Source: Euonymus europaeus
Lineage: Eukaryota; Streptophyta; Magnoliopsida; Celastrales; Celastraceae
Assembly: GCA_963580455.1 (NCBI GenBank)
Contig: OY756958.1
Location: 22,022,501-22,086,500, forward strand
Direction: 5' to 3'
Length of the DNA: 64,000 nt
The number at the start of each line of letters is the position of its first letter. Within the stretch, counting starts at the first letter, position 1. Shown here one piece after another: positions 48,830 through 59,346 of the stretch. A model generated the notes under the pieces. That model was given only the letters and a program-made list of their open reading frames with translations, did not search any database and was not told where the DNA came from. The position numbers and the translations under genes are program-made.

Positions 48830-51161
48830 TTATCTGTTTCTGCTCTTGACAAACTTGGTTTTTGAGGCCTTCTTCTCCATCTTTTCCCTCTTCCTGCGGG
48901 TCTTCTCATCCTCTACAACTCCCTAGTTCACACACAAACATTTCAAATTCATATTGAGTATTCTTTTTTCTAAACAGAAATTTGTGCCTCAGTCACTTAG
49001 AAGATGATAAAACGAAAAATTTGCAGAACAGAAGGCACCTCTGAACCCTGTGAAAGAAATCCTCTAATGAATCCAAATGATTTGTATGCCGCAAATCCTG
49101 GTATCTGGAAAGTATCAAGAAAAATAACTGTGTTAGGGTGTACCCACATTACCTAGGCATAAACATTGGACTTCTAACACAAGTTGGATGGGTGGCCCAT
49201 TTACTCAAAAGTTTAAGCTCATGAGTTGGGTCCATCCACCTTGAAATTTAAGCCACACTCACATCCTTGATTTTTCCATGTGGGACTATGGTGTATGGCA
49301 CTCCAACACTTGTTTTTTTTAATATAATCTCTCTGTCATGTCTAAACAAACCACCTTATGCGAAAGAAAATATTACCGTTGAGGCATCATCTCACCAAAA
49401 AAAACCTTCCATAGTTCTTCCTACAAATGTTTGCATGTGTATATATGCGAGATTTATGTCAGGACAAGGCCATAGAAACATCTCATTTTTCTTTGGTCCA
49501 TAGCACAATCCCACGATTGGTCTAACAAAAAGATGTTACATAATCTTGGTTGCAGACAATTCACAATTTAAAGGTTCCAACTAGGTTCTTTCAAAGTTCA
49601 AACTATACATGAAGTCCCGATCAGAAGCCACAGGTGCAATGGTGAAGCAACTTGAACTCTGATGGATATACTAGCAGCCAGCACTACAACAATTTCACTT
49701 ATTTTCTTCAATAAAAAAAATAAAGAACAAATAAAGACGTGGTAATCAACACAGGGACTGGTCTATATTTTTCGCCAATCTAGCAACATAGTAACTTCCC
49801 TTACACCCTAATATTCCTTCGTCAGAGGTCTAGGCAGAAAAGAGTATAAGTTCAATTATATGCATATAAGGATGCCTCTCCCACTGAACTATCATCAATC
49901 TCATCACAGTATAAAAATCAAAGGGGTAATAATAGGCATGTGCGGAAGCTATTCCAAACAATGAAAAAAAGATTCTCACCACTAGGAATGTGTACCAAAA
50001 TTTTCCTGAGATGATGGACATAACTTGCACAAAGCTTGTGATGTAGATTATGTCATGCAAATAGCTGCAAGAAAAACAAACAAGTACAAGGAAGGAATAT
50101 TATAACAAGACAGACTAAATAGTAACTCCCATACTGAAAGTCCAAACTTGGAAACATTTCGTAGCAGACAGAACATTGAAGAGCAAAGGGATAAATCACA
50201 AACACAATGTTTCTTGCTTTTACAAGGAATGCTTAACTAGTTACAAGTATACCAAATATGCAAAAACAGGGCTTGTCAAGAAGAAAACAATATGGCTTAG
50301 GTGCATAAATTCCCAGAAAACCTTCAATTTTACGAGATACCAAAAGATGCAACAATAGCCCAAAGATCCTACTATTTATGCTAATTAATCTTTAAAATGA
50401 TCAGGCCCTGTTTTTATCTTGATTTTACAGAACATTTCTTAGAATTCAACGAAAAGCATTTTATGTTTATGTTGCAAAAACAACAAAGGATTTTTTTTGT
50501 TCAACTTCCTATAATCTTTGGACTATCAGGTTCTTATCTCACAAATATTATGTTGCAAAAATAGGCAAGACGACCAAAAAATTAAGTCAAACGAAATATT
50601 TGTGAGATAAGAACTTGATACCTGTCCAAAGATTATACGAAGTTGAACGAAAAAAATCCTTTGTTATAATAGGGAAGTGAACATGAGGAAAACATACCCA
50701 CAAATTCCACCAGTACTCATATCAAATCCACCATCAAGAAGCTCGCCATCCTCATTATAAGTAGGTTTTGCCATTTCGGAGAGTTGTTGATAGGGCATCA
50801 CATATGCCACAGATGTCAAAACAAGACCCACCAAGTGTTTCCAGGTGATAGTGGAATGAAAGATTAACATTCTCACCAAAACATAGATAACCTATATAAA
50901 TGCAAATTAGACCATTTATGGAAAGGGATCAAATTACCAATCTAGTTTCTACGTAGACATTATTCAAGAATAAAAAGTCCACCTTTCCAGAAACAATAAC
51001 GAGCATCAAAAAAGAAAAGGAATGCATACAATAAAAACGAGTAATTTATTAAGAAATGATAAGAAGATAGAACACACATTACAGGCAATGATGAGGCGAA
51101 GGAGCTTTGCCATGTGACGGTTGTTCTCTTCCTTGCGCTTCTTAGCTCCTTGATTTGCCAT
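48830..51161 (-). CDS. TMEM208: TMEM208/SND2-type ER membrane protein
   Basis: Five exons: 51078-51161, 50698-50891, 49980-50064, 49039-49104, 48830-48922, in phase, encoding 173 aa. The N-terminus is hydrophilic and basic (MANQGAKKRKEENNRHMAKL). Hydrophobic segments follow at about 20-42 (LLRLIIACNVIYVLVRMLIF), 47-66 (LVGLVLTSVAYVMPY) and 93-125 (DIIYITSFVQVMSIISGKFW). Between them lies the conserved AKPTYNEDGELLDGGFDMST loop. The C-terminus is Lys/Arg-rich (EDEKTRRKREKMEKKASK). This is the DUF788 family: human TMEM208 and yeast Snd2 belong to the SRP-independent (SND) pathway that targets proteins to the ER membrane. Length and motifs match plant members. One intron contains a large hairpin repeat and another an LTR-like segment. 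Confidence 0.94.
49131..49308 (-). mobile_element. Possible solo LTR in an intron of the SND2 homologue
   Basis: On the minus strand, the segment starts TGTTGGAGTGCC, contains TAGTCCCACATGG and ends CACCCTAACA. TG...CA ends and a CCCACAT block are also seen in the TRIM LTRs at 45081 and 62628. The flanking bases do not form a target duplication, so the call is weak. Confidence 0.35.
50483..50665. repeat. Intronic hairpin (about 70-bp arms)
   Basis: 50483-50549 and 50594-50665 are inverted copies with a 44-bp loop. Both contain AACAAAGGATTTTTTT, GTTCAACTTC, TATAATCTTTGGAC, GTTCTTATCTCACAAATATT. It lies in the intron between exons 2 and 3 of the SND2 homologue. It may be a foldback MITE. A transcript would form a long imperfect hairpin. 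Confidence 0.75.
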
Positions 51162-51169
51162 TTCTTCTT

Positions 51170-52777
51170 ACTTTGTTTCTCTCTCCCTCTCTCTAGATAA
51201 ACAATTTGTCAAATCTCAGTATATGGGAGTATAAGACTGCAAATTTAATCTAACTCAGACCTAAATCCTAATCACACACCAAAATACAAAGGCTACGAAC
51301 TAAAAATAAAGAAAACGAAAGAGAAATCTTCATAGTATACTTTTCATCGTGAGGAGTTCTAAATTTTAAGAGCGCGTCAAAGAGGGGAAGGGCAGAAAGA
51401 GAGAAGGGCTGGAGGCAAGGGCTACCTTCTCTGGAAGCCTCAGACCAGCAGTGCCTTACTTTTTGTCAGAGTTAGGAATTAGGTCACCAGCAATTATGAC
51501 TTTCAACTTGCAAACAGTTGCGTAAGTTATAAAGGGCCCATTCTCGTATGTGTGGAATGGCCCCAATCTCGTAGAGACCTTAATAGTGATTACCCGACCC
51601 AACTCCACAATTGGGCTACATTTAATCAAATTGCAGCCCAAATTGAGGAGAAATTAGGCCCATTATGAACCTCTCGTGAATGTTAATTTAGGAGGGGTTG
51701 TGCAACACTGCAACTCCAAAAAGTACTCTCAAGCCAATTTGATCGAATTGCCCACAACTTAGATCTCGAATGACCAAAGTGAAACATTTTTTTATTTTTG
51801 GGTATGAAATTGAAATGTTTTGACTGTCAATGATTAAAATGAAACATGATCATATTTCAGTTTCTAAATATTGCATTAACCCAAAGAAGATGTTTATCCC
51901 AAATTCAGAACTTTCATGAATCGACATTAGATGATTGCGGATGGAAGTGTGAGACACCTGAGCATTCTAATTATATTCGATTAAAGCGGAATCTCACTCC
52001 ATTGAAAGGGTTTTCACCATGCAGTTGATCTTGCAATTAATCCAGGTTGTAATCTACCTTGCACTTGTTCAATTCTCTTCTTTAGAATCCATCATCGAAT
52101 ACTTATAGAAGGTGAAGTAGTTTCTTGGTTGGACTGGAATTATGTTATTAAGCTTATGATTTTTCTTTTGAGTTTGTTTGACGCAAAATTTAGTTGCAAT
52201 TTTTATTCTAGAGGTAAAGGAATTTTTGATTTACTGTCGTTCGAAATTAGTAGGATTTTATGAGGAAAATCAGTAAGAGTAAGATAGTTGTTGTATAATA
52301 TATATTTTTGTTACTGACATTGTGAATTATTTGAGATTGCTAGTGTATGGAATTCTTTTTGTACCCCTCTCTTTTTGAGCAAGTAATTCTTGTTTTATCT
52401 TAATAGATGGCTACCACCTCCGCTCCCTTCTCCAACCAAATTGAGGAAAATTTCTATCATTATAAATGAATGAAGAAAAAGAAGGAACTAGTTGTAAGTG
52501 GAAAGAGATTTTGAAGGACCGGTTGCTTCAACCCACCAAAGTTGCAGAGTCTCCAAAAGCTCAAGGGAGCTGCTTCTTTTTCATTAATTTCAACCTTGTC
52601 CTAACATAAATTCAACCTAATTTGCATCTTATTTTTCGTTCAGGCCGAAGAACTACAAAACAGTATACTCATATAACATTACAATTACCATTAGACTAAA
52701 TATTCTAATTTCCATCATTAAAAAAAAGTACATAAATATTTATCTTACTCTAATTAATAATTTGACATTGTTGATCT
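51170..52777. other. Upstream flank and spacer
   Basis: 51170-51460 is the likely promoter and 5' UTR of the SND2 homologue (CT-rich leader at 51178-51195). 51480-51660 contains GGCCCA-type motifs. Beyond it, no gene or clear repeat was seen up to the CACTA-like end at 52778. Confidence 0.4.
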
Positions 52778-53085
52778 CATTACAAGAAATTTGTGAATTA
52801 TCTACAACATTTTTTTGTCGCTAATCTCTATCGGTAATATTAATTACCGAAAGAAAATTTTTGTTGTTAAAACGTCGTAAGTAATTTAAGCACCAATAAA
52901 AAAAATCGTTGATAATTACCGATGGAGTTTTCCGTCAGTAATCTGTTGAAAAAAAATTAAAAAATTAATTTCCGTTTACCATAAAAATTAAAAAATAAAT
53001 TATGTATATAATCCGTTGGCAAAAAAAATAAATTTCAACGATAATTCGTCGGCAAAAAAAAAATCACCAGTAATCCGTCAATAAA
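52778..53085 (+). mobile_element. Decayed CACTA-like terminus, related to 25122-25570
   Basis: It starts CATTACAAGAAAT (one change from CACTACAAGAAA) and is followed by decayed copies of the same subterminal motif: TCGGTAATATTAATTACCGA, ATAATTACCGATGG, TTTTCCGTCAGTAATC, AATTCGTCGGCA, AGTAATCCGTCA. The orientation is the same as the fragment at 25122, so the two are separate insertions and not the two ends of one element. Confidence 0.6.
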
Positions 53086-54500
53086 AGAATAGGAAAAACC
53101 TAGATCTCAATATCCATTTTTTTTGTCATATCCTTTTCATAAAAAAACTTTAAAAAACAATTAAAATCATTTATGAATGTTGATCAAGTCAACATCCAAG
53201 TGTCGTCCATTGAAACAGCGTCCAGTCCTTTTACCGGACTGGACGCTAGTAAAACCCCTTTTGCGCAACAGCTCCTTCACAAATCCTCTAAACGGCATTC
53301 AACTTCAAGACTTCAAACCATTGTCCAGATCGCACTGACTTAACAAATGATTTATTTCTCTTAAAGAAAGAACCATAATCATATTCAAACAGATGCAAAA
53401 GCAATTGAATAAGTTCTAAAGCAAGAGAACTAGTAAGGCAAACAAATTAGACAGATTTGACTGAGAGTTTTTCTCTAAGATTCTTCCCCTCCATTAAAGT
53501 TACAAATTCATTTGGTATTTTGCCATTGTTATAGTCTAATATATGCCCTCTAGTCTTTATTCATTAGACTAGCTTTTCTACTTAAGAAAGTCCTAGAACT
53601 ATTTTCTAAAAGTTAAAAGGATTTTGAATCAAAACTAAACTATATTAAAAAGATTCATATCACGATTAGAGGTTAGGAGATTTCTGTCACCCATTTTGAC
53701 CTGTACTAAGAATTAGAATTGAAGTTGCACTTATGACTTATCAAAAATTAGATTCATACTAGCACTGCATAAATATCAAAACACGATAAGATCATACTTG
53801 CGGAAAGGAAAACAAAATATGACTAGGTTAATACCTGTTCCAAAAGAAAAACCAATTATCCCCCCTGAAAATCAGAATCCTTCAAACCTTGCTGCAAATC
53901 CATTGAAGCCCGGAACGAATTATAATTCTTACCTTTGTCAAAATAACCCAGAAGCTATAATTAATAACACAAAAGAATTATGTTTCAATAATTTCGTACC
54001 TTTGTTGACAATTTGAGATTGAATACAAAGCAGCCCTCAATCAAACAGTTGCAAACCCTAGATAAATCCTGCATTCGAAGAGAATGTGAGTGTGAAATAA
54101 AGGATTTGACAGGCATGTCGGTGTTGAATTTACCTTAGACACAGCTCGAATTGAGCGCCCCCATCATTGCTACTCTAGAAGAAGATAATTGCATAGCATA
54201 GGGTTTTATCATATTTCGAAAACAAAAATAGAGATCGACAAAGGAAGGAGAAGCAGAAATGAGAAATGAGTTTCTAAGATGTTTGTCGATAACGGAGGTT
54301 TTCGAGATGGAAGTGAAGAACGAGATGAAGAAATAAAGCCTCGCAGTAAGGAAAATAGGACTACTGCGCGAAGAGAAAGTATAAGGAAAATGAGTTAACC
54401 TAGAAATTCATCTGAAATCGTTTACAACAATCAATATTATGACGCTTATATTATAAGCGGTGTAACAATAATAATTACGCTTATAAATTCATCACCATTA
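53086..54500. other. Unassigned segment, possible gene-fragment relic
   Basis: A 12-bp perfect stem (AGCGTCCAGTCC, 7-nt loop) lies at 53217-53247. On the minus strand, 54400-54120 reads like a promoter plus CT-rich 5' UTR with an ATG near 54163 and a GTAAAT donor-like site. The frame there stops after ten codons. A CGCTTATATTATAAGCG palindrome lies near 54450. No protein family was recognised. Confidence 0.3.
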
Positions 54501-54879
54501 ACGTGGGCCAATTGATCGATTGAATGTGTATTCTTTGTTTTCGTTTTTATTTGTTTCAAACAAAAATCAAAATGAATAGTAAAAATTAAGATAAAGTATT
54601 TAAAATTTATATTTAATGATTCAAAATTATCGTGTCTTCTTTATTATACATTTAATTTTTGTTTAACACAACAATCTACCGTTGGACTCGTAATCCCGAA
54701 TAGAACACATTCATAATTTTAAAATAAAAAATAAAAAATTTATTGCCCAAAATAACCCTTACAGCGGGGTCCGCTGTAAAATAATTCTAGCAGACCTCAT
54801 ACTCTTTGATCCATGTATGTGTGCCTTTTTTTTTTACTTTGTAAATTAAATGTACCTGTCATTGCATTTGCAGTGTACA

Positions 54880-55972
54880 CTGTGAGCTTGATGCAGTTTC
54901 CAGATTGTTCCCTTTTGAGTTTAACAACGAGATAAGTCTTGCATATTGATCACTTGTCTATTCCATCTTGTTGTCAACGCTACTTTTGCTTTGATTACTT
55001 TGAACATGGTTTGAAGCACTACTCTTGTTGTTTTGCTCTGTCTTATGCCTTTTAGTATTATCATTTGGATAACCATTCATCTTGAAGCAGTTCTCAATGT
55101 TGTGATTATCTCTTTTACAATACTTGCATAAAATATTACTTGTAGTTTTCTAAGTATTAGCTAGGGTCTGGTTCCTTTGATTTTTGTCTTGATGTGAACC
55201 TTTCACTTGTGCCTTAGGATAACTAGATGCTTGGTTTCTTTGAAAATTTACTGTCGTTGAGTCTTGAGTTCTATCATTTCTCAAAGATAATTTTGTCTCC
55301 TCTTCCATGATGATTCCTAGTGCCTTATTCGTGTTTGGAAGAGGATCCATATGTTGGATTTGAAAACTGAGATTTTCTCATTCAACCCCATCAAAAACTG
55401 CATCAATCTTTCGTGTTCAAGAACATCCTTTAGGAAGTCACAGTTACAGTTGCATTTTGGCCTACGCTTGTATATGTTCTGCTCATCCTATAACGTCTTG
55501 ATTTGGGTGTAATAATCCATAACTATGGATGCTCCTCCTTGCTTGGTTGATGAGATGTCTCTGAGAATTTGATAGATTCTTGTTCCATTTTTCTTTGTGT
55601 ACCTATTCTTCAAGTTACTTCATAACTCAAAAGCTGTTTTAAATTCAAATAGACTAATTATGATTTTCTAATCAACATTGCTAGAGATCCACCTCTTGAT
55701 CAGTGAATTATTACTTTTCCAAAGAATGTAGTTATCATTGGAAGCATCTGACATCTTGATCGTACCATCAATGAAGCATATATTGTTCGTGATCAACAGT
55801 ATCAATTATATTGTTACTCTAGAAATTATAGTTTCCTCTTGTGAACTTGACATTGATGAGACTTGTGATGGCAAAATCAGATAGTAGAATTTTGAAAGGG
55901 TTTAGAATAGTGATATGTGAATTCTAAGATGAACTTCCCAGAACTCTAGCATTTGCATTGCTAGGATTCATG
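54880..55972 (-). pseudogene. Ty1/copia gag relic with stops
   Basis: On the minus strand a degenerate gag frame starts near 55972 (MNPSNANARVLGSSS, then a stop). It continues through NRYTKKNGTRIYQILRDIS and a RLMQFLMGLNE block, then a CX2CX4HX4C zinc knuckle near 55100 (CKYCKRDNHNIENC). Several in-frame stops and no protease, integrase or reverse transcriptase downstream show that it is dead and 3'-truncated. The family is plant Ty1/copia (UBN2-type gag). Confidence 0.8.
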
Positions 55973-55983
55973 ATGATTTTGCC

Positions 55984-56860
55984 TTTGTATTTCTTACGCT
56001 TGTAAACAATGTAATCGGCCTCCGATACCATAAAATAATTTTAGTATGATAATAACTATTGTGAGTTCATTAACAGAAAAGAGATTGAGAAAGAAGTATA
56101 TTTGGGTTAACAAGTCGTAAAATAAATTAAACAAGAGATAAGAGTATATATGCTCTGCTCTAAAAATTATAACGATCATAAAAGAAAGACTCATTGAAAA
56201 CAGTACAAGAATTTGAAATTTGTATTTATTGCGCTTGTAAACAATGTAATCGGCCTCCGATACCATAAAAGAATTTTAGTATGATAATAACTATTGCGAG
56301 TTCATTAGTAGAAAAGAAATTGATAAATAAGTATATTTGGATTAACAAGTCGTAAAAGAAACTGAACAAGAGATAAAATATATGCTATGCTCTAAAAGAT
56401 ATAATGATCATAAAAGAAAGACCCATTGAAAACAATACAATAATTTGAAAATAATACATAAAATAATTGTTCTTGAGTAAGAGAAGTCCAAGCTAAAGGC
56501 TCAATGGTCTCCAGAAATCCAACGAGAGGTGGATTTTGAAATTTGTATTTCTTGCACTTGTAGATAATGTAATCGGCCTCCAATACCATAAAAGAATTTT
56601 AGTATGATAATAGCTATTGCGAGTTCATTAGCAGAAAAGAGATTGAGAAAATAGTATATTTGGGTTAACAAGTAGTAAAATAAATTGAACTAGAGATAGA
56701 GTATATATGCTCTGCTCTAAAAGATATTACGATCATAAAAGAAAGACCCATTGAAAATATTAGAAGAATTTGAAAATAATACATAAAATCATTCTTTTTG
56801 AATAAGAGAAATCCAAGCTAAAGGCCTAATAGTCTCCAGAGAGATGGATATTAAAGGACT
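55984..56860 (-). mobile_element. Tandem LTR/leader copies of the copia relic
   Basis: The block TTTATGGTATCGGAGGCCG (minus strand) holds a TGGTATCGGAGG sequence like a primer-binding site for initiator tRNA-Met. It occurs three times, marked by plus-strand TCCGATACCA at 56021 and 56256 and TCCAATACCA at 56579. Between them are partial LTR copies sharing AAAAGAATTTTAGTATGATA and AGTATATTTGG segments. Read toward the gag relic the order is LTR, leader, LTR, leader, LTR, leader, gag. Confidence 0.65.
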
Positions 56861-59346
56861 AATAAAGCCCAAACTTGAAACCCTTTGGCCCAAGAGAATA
56901 ACATCTTCTTCATCCTTTGGTAGACTTTCCCAAAACCAACCTCTTCAGCATCCTCACATCCAGTCTCTTCGTCGTCATCTTTACAATGACACATGCATAT
57001 AACATAACCTTAAGACTTATTGAAGTCACTAGATAGTTATTAGCATATTTGATCTAGTTTAGTTTCTACCATTTTGCATTCACAACTCATATTGTACACA
57101 TATACCAGTGTACCAGTAGATTGAGTTTTTTTTTTCTTCTTTCCCTGCTTACACTCCATTACTTCAACGGTGACCACATGTTGTCCTACCAAGATTAAAC
57201 TAAGTTTGAATACAGATTTTGTCCTGTTTAAAATGAGATTCGAGTTTCAACATAAAAATCTTAGTTGATTTAGTTGTCCGGACTCTTATTCGAATTAAAT
57301 TATTGTTTAATTTATTTGTCAGGATTTAAACCAACTTAGATATAGTCAATTAAATATGTCCGAAAATTTAAACTAATATGAGTTTGGACATATAAATATA
57401 TCGTAAATATCTTATGTTATCCGATCCAATAAAATTTTTTGCCTACCCCCAATCATAACTTGTTTTTGAGAAAAGTAAAGTTTGGAATATCACAATATGC
57501 AAAAGCAATGGAGAAAATTGAATATTGGTGTGTTTTCCCGACTCGGTTCGGACAATTCGATATTGTTTCTCATTTTTTGTCAAAACTAATAAAAGAAAAT
57601 AAAAAGTTGAATTGGATATTATCTTTTTAAGTATATTTTTTTTTCACCTTAGTTGTAGGGTAACAGGTGGACAGGTGCAATGTGATTTGGAATTCTCAGT
57701 CAACCAAACAGATCGTAATCTCCAAGAACATCATCATCATGAAATAATCACCCTTTTGTTCTCGGCCCTCTCTCTTTGTTTATCCCTCTGCAGTAAAGGA
57801 TTCTGACAAATTCACTATTCGCTCGGTTTCGCCTCATCTCCTGTTTCTCAATAAGCATCATTTCTTGTTCGAAGGAAGTCCGGGGATAATCAGATAGCTA
57901 CAGTGGAAGAAGCCCCCGCGAGAAACTCTAAGCACAAAAAGGAGGAGCAAGAACTGAACGTTCTTCTAGGGTTTTATTCGCACTTTTCCAATCTTCCACT
58001 GCTTTTGTGTGTCTCCAATATCTGCGCACTTGGCGTTGCTTTGTGGTATTCCCGCACAAAAAATTCCTTATTACTGTATATCTATTATTTTGTGGTTTTC
58101 AGTTTGGTTTGCAAGATTTATTTATTCGGATAGTGTTGTTGCTAGTATTCATATAGATAAGCACTGCTGCTACATTTATTTTTTTGTGATTGCAAGTAAA
58201 TAGTTTTTTCGAGCATTTATTAAATTTGGGGTTTTGATTTAATTCTTCTAAAATGTTTGTCCTTCCTGATGTTTGAGATTATGCTGTACTTTTCCTGGAT
58301 GATCTTATGTCTCCATTATGAAATTCGCCAACAGTAACATCGTATTTATAAGCTTTCGTTTTGCAATAATTATCTGGCCTTCCAAGTTTTGAGCATGTTT
58401 GTATTAGCTTTCTTGAGTGTCAGTTGCTGCTGGTATTTGTCTCTTTTTTTCACTAAATATTTCTGTATTGCTTGTTGTAGACAGGTTATTTTTCACATTA
58501 AGTTTGTTTGTCTCGTTGGAACTGGAGGGTAATTTTTCTTGCATAATAGGCGGTCATTGATTGATGTATTTGGGGAGAATTGTTCATCTTACTAGCTGTG
58601 GCCAACTTCTAGTGTTCAAACTTCAAACATTTGCCATCTTTAGTGTGAGTATCACGCTGGCCTATCTAAGGAAGTGTCAGATGGGGTCCAGCCGATTTCA
58701 CAAACACTTGGAAAATTGTTAACACTATACTTTTACTCACTCAAACAGACACACACACACACACACACACTCACTCTCTAACACTATCAGAGGAGCAATG
58801 TGAGAGATCTGTTCCTCTTTTGTTCGGGTTTAGCAACTTGTTCTCCATTCTATTATATGAATCTGACACTTTTTTTTATATTGCATTGTATGAATTACCT
58901 TTTTTATTAGTTTCAAAAAATCTTTTATATTGCAATTATTTTTTTCCTTACCTACATCTACCAGTTGCAAAAATTTATGGAAGAGAAAACAAGTGGTAAT
59001 AAGACTTTTGACCTTTTGTAGCACAGAACAGGGAAATGTTTGTCAAAGTTGCAATAGTTGATAGTGAATGACGTAAAATGAATCTTTTGCACATATATTT
59101 TGTGGCATTTGCATGAATATATCTGTATATTCATGTAAGATTCATCTTCCCATTCATCTCTTTATTTGTTTAACTTGATACTATATTCTTTACTTTGTAA
59201 ACCCAAAAAATTTGCAAACTAACACATCACAATCCTCAATACCAGACTCTAATTTTGGCTTGGAATCATGTTGTGGCTGCCTTGATTCCATTAGCGATGG
59301 AGTAATCTGAATTGCTTGTGAAAGATTCAATCTTATATCAAATCTG
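56861..59346. other. Spacer and 5' region of the J-protein gene
   Basis: A family R2 repeat lies at 57200-57450. 57780-57960 looks like a transcribed leader: CT-rich, then GC-richer. It may be a 5' UTR exon spliced to the coding exon at 59347. The frame at 57903 starts with GTG, not ATG, so it is not called as coding. (AC)n lies at 58747-58770. Confidence 0.4.
57200..57450 (+). repeat. Dispersed repeat, family R2 copy 2
   Basis: It runs TTAGTTGTCCGGACTC, TTTGTCAGGATTTAAACCAA, ATAGTCAATTAA, TATGTCCGAAAATTTAAAC, GTTTGGACATATAAATAT, and ends in TTTTTTGCC. The order matches 62240-62415 and, inverted, 42150-42390. Confidence 0.6.

Noticed and set aside
57903..58133. 76-codon plus-strand frame at the start of the J-protein region
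   Set aside because: It begins with GTG, not ATG, and runs from leader-like sequence into intron-like AT-rich sequence. It is more likely a 5' UTR exon plus intron.
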